A DNA stretch of 14,065 bases, from positions 1 through 14,065 of the forward strand of contig JAQGLD010000036.1 of the NCBI GenBank assembly GCA_028293055.1. The letters run 5' to 3'. The notes under the pieces were generated by a model, which saw only the letters and a list, made by a program, of their open reading frames with translations, was not told the DNA's origin and made no database searches. Every line of letters begins with the position of its first letter. The stretch's first letter is position 1. The position numbers and the translations under genes were made by a program. This document shows positions 1 through 6,701 of the stretch, in pieces. This stretch comes from Alphaproteobacteria bacterium (lineage in GTDB: Bacteria; Pseudomonadota; Alphaproteobacteria; Sphingomonadales; Sphingomonadaceae).

Positions 1-1615
1 ACGCGGTGTCGCTGGCGAGGAACCGGCCGCGCTTCACCTCCATCGCGATCGGCAGCTGATAGCCGTTCAACGAATGATAATAATCGCCGAGCTTGGGATT
101 TTCGGGCGGCTTCTCGTAATCGTCGGGAAAGACGTCGATCAGCTTAACGACGAAATCGCCATCGCTGCCGCTCGTTCCTGCGAACAACCGCGCCTCGACC
201 GGGCCGGTGACGGTAACGTCGCGGTCGAGCGGCGCGCTCTCGTAGCTCAGCACATCGGGCCGGTGATCGACGAAGCGCTGGTCCTCTGCCTCCCACCACG
301 TCCATTCGGGCCGCGGATAGGTGGGCGAGATCGGGCGCGGCCGGAACGGAACCGGATTGGCGGGATCGGAGACATAGTGCCGGCAGCCGCCCGTCGCCGG
401 CGCGGTGAACGACAAGGTGCCGTCCGCGAGCAGATAGAGGCTGGTAGCCCTGGTACCGGCGGGCGGCCAGGCCTGGTAATGCTTCCAGGTCCAGGATCCG
501 CTCTGGAAGCTGGTCACTCCGGTCCCCGGCTTGTCGCCCTTGCCGTGCAGCCAATAGGCGAAGAAGGGCGCCTGGATGTGGTCGTTGAACCAGTCGCTGG
601 CCGGCACCTTGTAGTCGATCCGCCCGAGCGCGGTGGTCCCGGAGCGCGACCACCAGCCATGCGCCCATGGTCCGGCGACCATCGAGCTCAGCCGGTCGGG
701 GTCGTTGGCGGACTGCTTGCGCCAGATCTGCCAGCTGCCCCACGGATCTTCCTGGTCCCAATAGCCGGCTACGTTGAGTGTCGGCACAATGGTCCGGCCG
801 AGCGTGTCGCTCCAGCGCTGCCCGGTATAGAAGCTGTCGTGATTGGGATGGTCGAGCAACGAGGTGAACATCGGCACGCGGCCCTTGAACCGGGTTCGGT
901 CGATGGTCTCGACCGGGCCCTGCTTCAGGAACCAGTCGTACGTATCGTACTGGCCGTAATCGAACGCGGCATTGTCGTTCCTGTCGAACTGCAGGCCGTA
1001 GAGCCAGTCGGTGGCATAGCTCAGCCGCAACGCTCCGTTGCGGTGAAGATCGTCATTCTGCCAATAGTCGATCCACGCCGCCTGCGGGCTCACCGCCTTC
1101 AGCGCCGGGTGCGGATGTGCGAGCGCGACCGCGGCCGCGAAGCCGGGGTAGGAAATGCCCCACATCCCGACTTTCCCGTCGCTCTCGGGCAGGTTTTTGA
1201 CCAGCCAGTCGATCGTGTCCCACGCGTCGCTGGCTTCGTCGGTCGCCTTGGGGTCGTCGGGGTGGACCGCGGTCGACAGGGTGAAGGTGCCGCCCGACTT
1301 GAAGCGGCCGCGCATCGACTGGAAGACGAAGATATAACCATCCCTGGCGAGCGCCGCGAAGCGGGCCGGCATCGTCGGGGGCGCCGCATCGGGAACGCCG
1401 TACGGAGTACGCTGGAGGAGGATCGGCAGCTTTCCGGGTGCGTCGCGCGGAACCATGATCACCGTCTGCAGCGTCACTCCGTCACGCATCGGTACCATCA
1501 CCTCGCGATACAGAAACGGAGATTGCACCTGGGCGGCGGGCGCGGCGGGCTGGGCCGAAGCGGGGAACGCGGCAATCAGCAGCCAAGCTGCCGCGAAGGC
1601 CTGATCGTAACGCAT
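1..1615 (-). CDS. Secreted CocE/NonD (S15-type) hydrolase, alpha-amino-acid ester hydrolase-like; 3' end outside window
   Basis: This is a serine alpha/beta hydrolase of the CocE/X-Pro dipeptidyl-peptidase S15 group, most like alpha-amino-acid ester hydrolases and glutaryl-7-ACA acylases. These cleave esters or amides of short acyl or alpha-amino acids outside the cytoplasm. Some 538 codons are visible and the gene runs off the left edge; the family is usually about 600-670 aa, so most is present. Residues 1-21 form a signal peptide ending ASA-Q. The N-terminal signature REVMVPMRDGVTL (38-50) is followed by the nucleophile elbow GISYPG (Ser155), the acid in GYWDQED (Asp287) and the base in GPWAHG (His319). 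Glu289 and Asp290, plus Asp188/189, sit where these enzymes carry the carboxylate cluster that binds the substrate amino group (alignment from memory). The ATG at 1615 has AAGGGGGA five bases upstream. The family call is firm; the exact substrate is inferred. Confidence 0.93.
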   Translation of the reverse strand, partial: MRYDQAFAAAWLLIAAFPASAQPAAPAAQVQSPFLYREVMVPMRDGVTLQTVIMVPRDAPGKLPILLQRTPYGVPDAAPPTMPARFAALARDGYIFVFQSMRGRFKSGGTFTLSTAVHPDDPKATDEASDAWDTIDWLVKNLPESDGKVGMWGISYPGFAAAVALAHPHPALKAVSPQAAWIDYWQNDDLHRNGALRLSYATDWLYGLQFDRNDNAAFDYGQYDTYDWFLKQGPVETIDRTRFKGRVPMFTSLLDHPNHDSFYTGQRWSDTLGRTIVPTLNVAGYWDQEDPWGSWQIWRKQSANDPDRLSSMVAGPWAHGWWSRSGTTALGRIDYKVPASDWFNDHIQAPFFAYWLHGKGDKPGTGVTSFQSGSWTWKHYQAWPPAGTRATSLYLLADGTLSFTAPATGGCRHYVSDPANPVPFRPRPISPTYPRPEWTWWEAEDQRFVDHRPDVLSYESAPLDRDVTVTGPVEARLFAGTSGSDGDFVVKLIDVFPDDYEKPPENPKLGDYYHSLNGYQLPIAMEVKRGRFLASDTA

Positions 1616-1695
1616 CCCGCTCCCCCTTGGTCGTCCCGCCCCTTGGTTAGGAGCCCGCCGCCGGGGCGGCAAGCTGCAAGGATTGTCCGGCTGGG

Positions 1696-1779
1696 TTAAC
1701 GAGGGCCAATCGCGTGGAGCGGCTCGCGGTCGCACGGCAGTGCGGGCCGCAGCGTCATTCGCTCGGTGACGATCTCGAC
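1696..1779 (-). pseudogene. Decayed N-terminal fragment of a GNAT acetyltransferase
   Basis: On the minus strand a short open stretch reads VEIVTERMTLRP (1779-1744), continues with ALPCDREPLHAIGPR, and stops at TAA (1698-1696). The pattern I-x-TERLxLRP followed by D-x-E-x-L-H is the usual beginning of RimJ/RimL-type GNAT N-acetyltransferases. No later GNAT element (acetyl-CoA-binding motif) follows in any frame before the hydrolase start at 1615. There is no credible start codon with a ribosome binding site; the nearest in-frame start upstream is a TTG. I read it as a relic left by deletion. Chance resemblance over about 27 residues is possible. Confidence 0.35.
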
Positions 1780-1841
1780 CCTTGGGAGGAGAGACCCGAC
1801 GGATCGCAGCCCCGGCGCCAATCGCAGCGGCGTACCGAAGG

Positions 1842-2186
1842 TCAGGCGTTCAGGGACATCAGCCTTTCGTCAGGCTCGAGCTCGAGCGCGAACAGGGTCT
1901 CGGCCGGGGCCGGCGGACCCGCCGGGTCAAAGCCAGGCAGCGGGCGGAACTGATCCTGGCTCAGCGCAAGCTCCTTCAGGCCGGTCAGCTTGAACGTGCC
2001 GAGCTTGGGCTCGCGCGGCGGCTGGCCGTCGCGGATCAGAGTGGCCGCGGCGAGGTAAAGCTCGTCGTGCCGGGTGAACAGGAGGTGCGGCGCGAGCCTG
2101 ACGGTCCCGCCATTGTAGACGGCATCGAGGCATTTGCGCAGCGCGATCGCTTCGAAGACGAGCGGCATGAGAGGATTTTGCTGCAT
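1842..2186 (-). CDS. Conserved small protein, possible stand-alone WYL-like domain (114 aa)
   Basis: This is a small soluble protein of 114 aa with no signal peptide or membrane segment. Residues 11-75 resemble the core of WYL domains: a helix FEAIALRKCL, then GGTVRLAPHLLF (26-37), a strand with DELYLAAATL (41-50), and TFKLTGLKEL (64-73). WYL domains act as ligand-sensing regulators, often fused to an HTH; none is present here. The last 30 residues are proline- and acid-rich. The ATG at 2186 has no good Shine-Dalgarno sequence, and Met7 (2168) is the only alternative near the start. It is codirectional with the 54-aa gene upstream but separated by 164 bases. The coding call rests on codon pattern and protein-like composition. 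The WYL assignment is a fold guess, and a function cannot be given. Confidence 0.6.
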   Translation of the reverse strand: MQQNPLMPLVFEAIALRKCLDAVYNGGTVRLAPHLLFTRHDELYLAAATLIRDGQPPREPKLGTFKLTGLKELALSQDQFRPLPGFDPAGPPAPAETLFALELEPDERLMSLNA

Positions 2187-2204
2187 TGCAGCATAGCGTC
2201 TAAC

Positions 2205-2221
2205 CCGGAATTTGGTTCCGG
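2205..2221. promoter_or_regulatory. Short inverted repeat upstream of the 114-aa gene
   Basis: CCGGAA and TTCCGG (6-base perfect arms) flank a 5-base spacer, 19 bases before the ATG at 2186. It may be an operator or an mRNA hairpin for the minus-strand gene. The rest of the 2187-2350 gap holds a T-rich stretch at 2244-2252 but no recognisable promoter. Confidence 0.25.
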
Positions 2222-2333
2222 CAAGCGCTTTTCGCCAGGACGATTATTTTTTTCGGCATGGATCGCCCCGCAAGGCTGAGGTCTGGCACGCCGGCCGGTC
2301 CCGACCCCGCCAAGGCTGAATGGACGATCTGCC

Positions 2334-2350
2334 GGTCCGGCGCCCGGATC
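2334..2350 (-). terminator. GC-rich hairpin directly after the 54-aa gene
   Basis: TCCGG (2336-2340) and CCGGA (2344-2348) pair around a 3-base loop, immediately 3' of the TGA at 2351-2353. No T-run follows in the minus direction, so it may stabilise the mRNA end rather than terminate transcription. Confidence 0.3.
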
Positions 2351-2515
2351 TCAGCCGTTGATCTGCGGCAGGTGCCACGCGCGGCCGCCTTCGGTCTGCG
2401 GGGAATAAAGCAGCAGGACCAATACGAAGACCGCCAGCGCCGCCGCGACCAGCGCGAACACCACATGGCCGCGCCGACCGGCCTTCCTCAAATACCGTCT
2501 CAGCCGCCTCAGCAT
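2351..2515 (-). CDS. Small single-span membrane protein (54 aa)
   Basis: This short minus-strand ORF of 54 aa begins MLRRLRRYLRKAGRRG, a strongly basic leader with nine Arg/Lys in 16 residues. One hydrophobic helix of about 20 residues follows (18-37, VVFALVAAALAVFVLVLLLY), then a short polar tail ending PQING. By the positive-inside rule the basic N terminus should face the cytoplasm. The shape (basic head, one span, short tail) is common among small bacterial membrane proteins. I do not recognise the family. The ATG at 2515 has only a weak purine-rich upstream stretch (GGGGTCGAG). It is codirectional with the M28 peptidase (stop at 2651) but 135 bases away, with a palindrome between them that could mark its own promoter. 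Confidence 0.5.
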   Translation of the reverse strand: MLRRLRRYLRKAGRRGHVVFALVAAALAVFVLVLLLYSPQTEGGRAWHLPQING

Positions 2516-2573
2516 CTCGACCCCGCATCGCCTGGCCCGTCGTTACCGCTCGCAGCCCCCGAAAGATAGGTTC

Positions 2574-2590
2574 ATATTGCGGCGCAATAT
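2574..2590. promoter_or_regulatory. 17-bp palindrome, operator-like
   Basis: ATATTGCG and CGCAATAT are perfect 8-base arms around a single central base, in an AT-rich island within GC-rich DNA. It lies 59 bases upstream of the 54-aa minus-strand gene and 61 bases downstream of the M28 peptidase stop. Its size and symmetry fit a dimeric repressor site. No regulator gene is adjacent to it. Confidence 0.35.
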
Positions 2591-2600
2591 CCAGAATGGA
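2585..2600 (+). repeat. Intergenic motif copy 1 (CAATATCCA)
   Basis: CAATATCCAGAATGGA overlaps the right arm of the palindrome. It shares CAATATCCA-N-AATGGA with the copy at 10025 and CAATATCCA with the copy at 8470. TCCA and TGGA form a small inverted repeat inside it. Its role is unknown. Confidence 0.35.
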
Positions 2601-2650
2601 TCAACTCGGAAGCGCTTAAAGCGCGTCGATCGAGCCTGCGTGGACTGCGC

Positions 2651-4255
2651 TCACCGCCTCGCTGCTGCAGACGCGTCGCGCATTGGCTTGTAGTCGTTGC
2701 CGGGATACCAGTCCGGCCACGCAGATCCGTCGGCCAGCTCGCGTCCCAACGCAAAAGCAACGCTGGCTTCCTGGACAGTGCCGGCGAACGTCCAGCGCGG
2801 GTCGAATTGGTCGCAGGGTTGGTGGTAGCAGCGCGCATTGTAGGCGCCGACGATCTTCTGGCCCGCGATGAGGCCGCCGGAAACGAGGTCGCGCCCGGCG
2901 CGGAAGGCGAGCGAGGGCACGCCGCGCCTGGCGAAGGAGAAATGATCGGAACGGAAATACCAGCCGGCCTCCTGGCTCGGCTCGGGATCGACGCGCAGGC
3001 CGAAGCGCGCCGCGGCTCGGCGGAAATCCTCTTCGAGCGGAGTGCGGCCATCTCCGATCAGCTCGATATTGCGTGCGGCGGGAAGGACAAGGTGCGGGTC
3101 GAGGTTGATCGTCGCCGCGGTCTTCTCGAGCGGATAAAGCGGATGCGCGGCATAATATTCGGAACCGAGCAGCCCTTTCTCCTCCGAAGTCCACGCAGCG
3201 AAGATCACGCTTCGCGCCGGCGCGGGGCCGGCCTCGAAGGCGCGCGCGATCTCGATCAGCTCGGCTGTGCCGGTTGCATTGTCGATCGCTCCGTTGCGTA
3301 TGCCGTCGCCACTTGCGTCGGGGCCGTTCCGGCCGTTCGCATCCCAATGGGCGCCGTAGAGGATCGATTCTCCCGGCCGGCTGGCGCCCTTTATCCGCCC
3401 AAGGACATTGTGGCTGACGAACGGAGAAGCGCGCAGGTCGCCGGACGCAGAGAGAGCGGCGTGGCCGAGCGCGAAGGCGCGGAATTTCGGATCTCGCGCT
3501 CGCCGCTTGAGCGCGTCGAGCGTGTAGCCGAGCCGGCGGAGCATCGCGACCGAGACATCGCGGCAGAGCCAGCCGCTGAGCTTCAGGTTCGACGGAGCCA
3601 TGGGCGCAAAGGCGAAGGCGGGCAGGGCATCGCCGCTGCCGACCTGGAGGAAGGGGTAGCTTGCCGCCGCATCTTCGTGGATGACGAGCACGCCCGCTGC
3701 GCCGGCCCTGGCGGCGGCCTCGAACTTGACTCCGACCCGGCCCTCATAGGCCATACGGCGTCCGCCGAAACCGAGGTCGCGACCCGCCTCGAAATCCGGG
3801 TCGTTGGCCAGCACGACGGCGATCTTGCCGGCCATGTCGACGCCCTCATAGGCGTTCCAGCCCAGCTTCGGGTCGACGATCCCAAAGCCTGCGAACATCA
3901 GAGGCGCGTCGGTTAGCCCGGTATGGCCCGGATTGCGCAGGGCGAGCGTGGCGTTGCGGCCGAGGGTGAGTTTCATCGGCTCGCCTGCCACCAGCAACGA
4001 CATCGTCGCACCGGGCAGACGGTCGAGCCGGACGAGGGGAACATCCTGGTACCAGCCGCCTCGCTCGCCGGCCGGCTCCAGCCCGGCCTTCGCGAAGCCT
4101 TGGGCGATATAGGCCACCGCCTTGTCCTCTCCCGCCTCGCCTGGGCCGCGGCCAAGAAAGGCGTCCGAAGACAAGGCGCGGACATCCGCCTTGATTCGAT
4201 CGGCGCTGATCGGAGTGGCGGGCGCGGCGGCGGCGAGAAGGAGGGAGAGCAGCAT
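2651..4255 (-). CDS. Secreted M28-family zinc aminopeptidase with PA-domain insertion
   Basis: This is an exported di-zinc metallopeptidase of MEROPS family M28 that removes N-terminal residues from peptides, probably in the periplasm. Starting at ATG 4255 the protein is 534 aa, beginning with the signal peptide MLLSLLLAAAAPATP. A PA-type insertion spans about 115-255 (AGFGIV, GKIAVVLAN, GAAGVLVIHED). The metal ligands are all present: His303 (YGAHWD), Asp325 (AIDNATG), Glu359 with catalytic Glu358 (TSEEKG), Asp386 (NLDPH) and His438 (FRSDHFSF). A TTG at 4291 would add 12 residues in front of the signal peptide, but neither start has a clear ribosome binding site; I prefer the ATG because the signal peptide then starts cleanly. 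With the hydrolase at the left edge it suggests a peptide or amino-acid-ester scavenging role. Substrate preference cannot be read. Confidence 0.93.
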   Translation of the reverse strand: MLLSLLLAAAAPATPISADRIKADVRALSSDAFLGRGPGEAGEDKAVAYIAQGFAKAGLEPAGERGGWYQDVPLVRLDRLPGATMSLLVAGEPMKLTLGRNATLALRNPGHTGLTDAPLMFAGFGIVDPKLGWNAYEGVDMAGKIAVVLANDPDFEAGRDLGFGGRRMAYEGRVGVKFEAAARAGAAGVLVIHEDAAASYPFLQVGSGDALPAFAFAPMAPSNLKLSGWLCRDVSVAMLRRLGYTLDALKRRARDPKFRAFALGHAALSASGDLRASPFVSHNVLGRIKGASRPGESILYGAHWDANGRNGPDASGDGIRNGAIDNATGTAELIEIARAFEAGPAPARSVIFAAWTSEEKGLLGSEYYAAHPLYPLEKTAATINLDPHLVLPAARNIELIGDGRTPLEEDFRRAAARFGLRVDPEPSQEAGWYFRSDHFSFARRGVPSLAFRAGRDLVSGGLIAGQKIVGAYNARCYHQPCDQFDPRWTFAGTVQEASVAFALGRELADGSAWPDWYPGNDYKPMRDASAAARR

Positions 4256-4421
4256 GGAGACGGCGTAAGGGGCCGGGCGGGCGGTGCGCAAGTCAATAGC
4301 GGAGGATCGGCCCGGTCAGTGGGCGGGCTGCAGCAGTCGCTCCTCGCCGACTCGGGATCCCACGCGATAAGCGCATTTTCGTGCAGCGATCGAGGCTTGA
4401 GTCGAACAAGGCACGGCGCGG

Positions 4422-4562
4422 ATGATCGAGCAGGTCGCGGTCCGACCGGAAGGCAGCGCGGTGCACAATCTGTTCAACATCGGCGGCGAGGAACATGGGG
4501 GGCTGGCGTCTCATGCCTCGCGTGTCTCGGCGGCGGCCGGAGATCCGCTCGGCAGGGTGTGA
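4422..4562 (+). CDS. Possible 46-aa ORF, unknown
   Basis: A short ORF of 46 aa begins MIEQVAVRPEGSAVHNLFNI and ends DPLGRV. It has no signal peptide, membrane span or recognised motif. No good Shine-Dalgarno sequence precedes the ATG. In its favour, a small hairpin followed by five T residues begins at its stop codon, as if a transcript ended there. It could equally be non-coding leader of the next gene or the remnant of a longer gene. Confidence 0.2.
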   Translation: MIEQVAVRPEGSAVHNLFNIGGEEHGGLASHASRVSAAAGDPLGRV

Positions 4563-4563
4563 G

Positions 4564-4582
4564 GCCGAAACGGCTCCTTTTT
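4564..4582 (+). terminator. Small hairpin with T-run
   Basis: GCCG-AAA-CGGC (4564-4574) is followed by TCCTTTTT. The stem is only four GC pairs plus a wobble, so termination would be weak. It sits between the 46-aa ORF and the 93-aa gene. Confidence 0.3.
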
Positions 4583-4623
4583 CCGGCGTCAGGCGTTAGC
4601 CTGCGACAGATCGTGGAGGTGAT

Positions 4624-4905
4624 ATGGAAATCGTCAAGCTTCCCAAGGGCCAGCACGCCACGGCTGCAAGCGACTGCATCAGTGTCCAGGAACTGTCCGA
4701 CGGACATTATGTCCTGAATGGTTCGGTGCTCGCCAGTTGCGGCGATATGGAGACCGCGGAGTCCGTCGCATTGATCGGCGGCGATCCTTACGACAGCTAC
4801 GAAGCAGCGGAAGCGGCTGGTCTGGCCTGGGCGAACGAGCATTGCGCCGAGACCGTCTATGTCGCCAGGTCGGACGGCACCAAGCCGCTTCCCGACTTTC
4901 CGTGA
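4624..4905 (+). CDS. Small acidic hypothetical protein (93 aa)
   Basis: This protein of 93 aa begins MEIVKLPKGQHATAASDC and ends KPLPDFP. It is soluble and acidic, without signal peptide or membrane segment. It has three cysteines (Cys18, Cys39, Cys74) and an alanine-rich helical region, SYEAAEAAGLAWANEHCAE (58-76). I do not recognise the family. A strong GGAGG (4615-4619) lies four bases before the ATG, so the gene is very likely translated. It stands alone: the M28 gene is divergent and the aldehyde dehydrogenase converges on it across a hairpin. No function can be assigned from sequence or context. Confidence 0.75.
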   Translation: MEIVKLPKGQHATAASDCISVQELSDGHYVLNGSVLASCGDMETAESVALIGGDPYDSYEAAEAAGLAWANEHCAETVYVARSDGTKPLPDFP

Positions 4906-4913
4906 GTTCGAGA

Positions 4914-4941
4914 TCCTCCCCCGTGACAGGCTGGGGGAGGA
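4914..4941. terminator. Bidirectional hairpin terminator between convergent genes
   Basis: TCCTCCCCC and GGGGGAGGA (9-base perfect arms) flank a 10-base loop, eight bases after the 93-aa gene stop and five bases after the aldehyde dehydrogenase stop on the other strand. In the plus direction a short T-run (4957-4960) follows at some distance. The position between converging stops supports a shared terminator. Confidence 0.7.
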
Positions 4942-4946
4942 ATCGA

Positions 4947-6515
4947 TTACTCGTCTTTTCCATCCAACAGGCGCGTCAGGCCCAGGGGATTGTCGTCGCG
5001 CAGCGCTTCGGGCAGCAGGTCCTGCGGCATGTCCTGGTAGGAGACGGCGCGCAGGAAGCGGTCGATCGCAAGCGTCCCGACCGAGGTAGAACGGCCGTCG
5101 GACGTGGCGGGGAAGGGGCCGCCATGGACCATGGCGTGGCTGACCTCGACTCCGGTGCCGAATCCGTTGACCAGGATTCGGCCGACCTTGCGCTCGAGCA
5201 CCGGAAGCAAGGCGCGGACATCTTCATGATCGCCCTTGGCGATGTGGAGCGAGGCGGTGAGCTGGCCTTCGAGGCTCTCGACCACGGCGGCAAGGGCCGG
5301 CTCGTCGGGGCAGCGCACGATCAGCGAGGAGGATCCGAAAATCTCCTCGCGAAGCGATTCGTCGGCGGCGAAGGCGTCGCAGCTGGTCGAGAACAAAGCC
5401 GCCTGGCCCTGGTAATTGTGGCCGGCCCGTCCGCGGGCGATCGTCTCGACCTGATCGTGGCCGGCTAGCCGTTCGACACCCTGGCAAAAGGCCTGGTGGA
5501 TGCCGGGAGTCAGCATGGTGCCGGCGCCGGTTTCCTGCAGCGCCTCGCCTGCCGCCCGGGTGAAGGCGTCGAGGCCCTCACCGTCCAGCGCGAGGATCAG
5601 GCCCGGGCTGGTGCAGAACTGGCCCGCGCCCATCATCAGCGAAGACACGAAGCTCTGCGCGATCGCAGGCGCCCGCTCCGCGAGCGCGCCGCGGAACAGG
5701 ATGACGGGGTTGATCGAGCTCATCTCGGCATAGACCGGGATCGGCTCGGGGCGGTTCTGGGCGATCCGCATCAGGGCGGTGCCGCCGCCGCGCGAGCCAG
5801 TGAATCCGACCGCCTTGATCCGGGGATCGGCGACGAGCCCCTGGCCGACGTCGCGGCCGCTGTCGAACAGCAGGGAGAAAACACCTTCGGGCAGGCCGCA
5901 GGCCGAAACCGCGTTGCGTATCGCTCGGCCGACCAGCTCGGAGGTGCCAGGATGGGCGGAATGCGCCTTGGCGACCACCGGGCAGCCGGCGGCGAGCGCC
6001 GAGGCGGCGTCTCCGCCCGCGACCGAGAAAGCGAGCGGAAAATTGGAGGCGCCGAATACCGCCACCGGGCCGAGCGGGATCTTGCGCAGGCGAAGGTCGA
6101 CCCGCGGCATCGGCTTGCGATCGGGCAGGGCCGGATCGATCCGCAGATCGAGATAGCGGCCATCGCGAACCACCTGGGCGAACAGGCGAAGCTGTCCGAC
6201 GGTGCGGCCGCGCTCGCCCTCCACCCGGGCCCGGGGCAGGCCGCTCTCGGCGATCACCCGCTCGACCAGCTCGTCGCCGATATCGAGGATGTTCTGGGCG
6301 ATCTGCTCGAGAAAGCGGGCGCGAGTTTCGGGGGCGGCGTTGCGATAGGGATCGAACGCTTCCCAGGCCAGCCGGCAGGCTTCGTCGAGGTCGCCCATCG
6401 TGGCTCCCCCGAACGCCGGATCGAGCCGTTCGCCGCTCTCGGGATTGAAGCCGCGAATCTCGCCATGACCGCCTTTGACGGCCCGGCTGCCGATGAACAT
6501 CTCGCCGTTGAGCAT
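4947..6515 (-). CDS. Aldehyde dehydrogenase, alpha-ketoglutaric semialdehyde dehydrogenase type
   Basis: This NAD(P)-dependent aldehyde dehydrogenase of 522 aa most resembles the group holding alpha-ketoglutaric semialdehyde (2,5-dioxovalerate) dehydrogenases and Vibrio-type fatty aldehyde dehydrogenases. The first type makes 2-oxoglutarate at the end of the non-phosphorylating pentose, glucarate and hydroxyproline routes. Visible motifs are FGASNFP with Asn158, the cofactor lysine in VVAKAHS (Lys183), FTGSR (238-242), the general-base Glu264 in AEMSSINP, and the nucleophile Cys301 in [16 protein letters not shown] replaces the commoner EIFGP. The family length is typical. The ATG at 6515 has AAGGAG (6525-6530) nine bases upstream. 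No sugar or hydroxyproline pathway gene is adjacent, so the substrate is inferred from family resemblance only. It is divergent from the thioesterase gene; a fatty-aldehyde role is the main alternative. Confidence 0.92.
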   Translation of the reverse strand: MLNGEMFIGSRAVKGGHGEIRGFNPESGERLDPAFGGATMGDLDEACRLAWEAFDPYRNAAPETRARFLEQIAQNILDIGDELVERVIAESGLPRARVEGERGRTVGQLRLFAQVVRDGRYLDLRIDPALPDRKPMPRVDLRLRKIPLGPVAVFGASNFPLAFSVAGGDAASALAAGCPVVAKAHSAHPGTSELVGRAIRNAVSACGLPEGVFSLLFDSGRDVGQGLVADPRIKAVGFTGSRGGGTALMRIAQNRPEPIPVYAEMSSINPVILFRGALAERAPAIAQSFVSSLMMGAGQFCTSPGLILALDGEGLDAFTRAAGEALQETGAGTMLTPGIHQAFCQGVERLAGHDQVETIARGRAGHNYQGQAALFSTSCDAFAADESLREEIFGSSSLIVRCPDEPALAAVVESLEGQLTASLHIAKGDHEDVRALLPVLERKVGRILVNGFGTGVEVSHAMVHGGPFPATSDGRSTSVGTLAIDRFLRAVSYQDMPQDLLPEALRDDNPLGLTRLLDGKDE

Positions 6516-6666
6516 TGGCTTCTTCTCCTTATCAATGCGGAAACAAGGCGCCGTAGCGCGCGCACCCGCTATTTGGGAGTGCCGAGGCGGAATGGAAGCG
6601 CAAAATGGGAGCGCGCCTCATTCTGCGCATTTCCTATCGCTCGGCCGAAGCCCGGCGATGCGGTTA

Positions 6667-6681
6667 TTGACAACAGTGTCA
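6667..6681 (+). promoter_or_regulatory. Operator-like palindrome with embedded TTGACA
   Basis: TTGACA-ACAG-TGTCA (arms TGACA/TGTCA) lies 20 bases upstream of the thioesterase GTG start, in the divergent gap with the aldehyde dehydrogenase. TTGACA also matches a -35 box, but no good -10 follows at 16-18 bases on the plus strand. It may be the site of a TetR- or MarR-type repressor. This is tentative. Confidence 0.3.
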
Positions 6682-6690
6682 GTTACCCCC

Positions 6691-6697
6691 AGGAAGG
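6691..6697 (+). promoter_or_regulatory. Ribosome binding site deciding the thioesterase start
   Basis: AGGAAGG lies four bases before GTG 6702. It supports this start against the very long upstream-open reading frame, whose earlier residues look like antisense to the aldehyde dehydrogenase. Confidence 0.6.
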
Positions 6698-6701
6698 CTG
6701 G

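Larger units (their letters stand above)
4256..4623. other. Divergent intergenic region, about 370 bases
   Basis: The gap lies between the minus-strand M28 peptidase and the plus-strand 93-aa gene. It must hold promoters for both, but I cannot point to convincing -35/-10 pairs. It contains the doubtful 46-aa ORF (4422-4562), a small hairpin with a T-run (4564-4582), and an inverted repeat CAGGC-GTTA-GCCTG (4590-4603) just upstream of the 93-aa gene's ribosome binding site. Confidence 0.5.

Noticed and set aside
74..1699. A 541-aa plus-strand open frame opposite the left-edge hydrolase
   Set aside because: It is antisense to a gene with a complete catalytic triad, signal peptide and ribosome binding site. 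Its translation is Arg/Gly/Pro-rich with no domain.
2807..3916. A 369-aa plus-strand open frame opposite the M28 peptidase
   Set aside because: The minus strand carries all metal ligands of M28 in one frame. The plus frame has no motif and is a product of GC-rich codon structure.
5496..6701. Long N-terminal extension of the thioesterase frame
   Set aside because: The extension lies antisense to the aldehyde dehydrogenase, and the hotdog domain starts right after GTG 6702 with its ribosome binding site.
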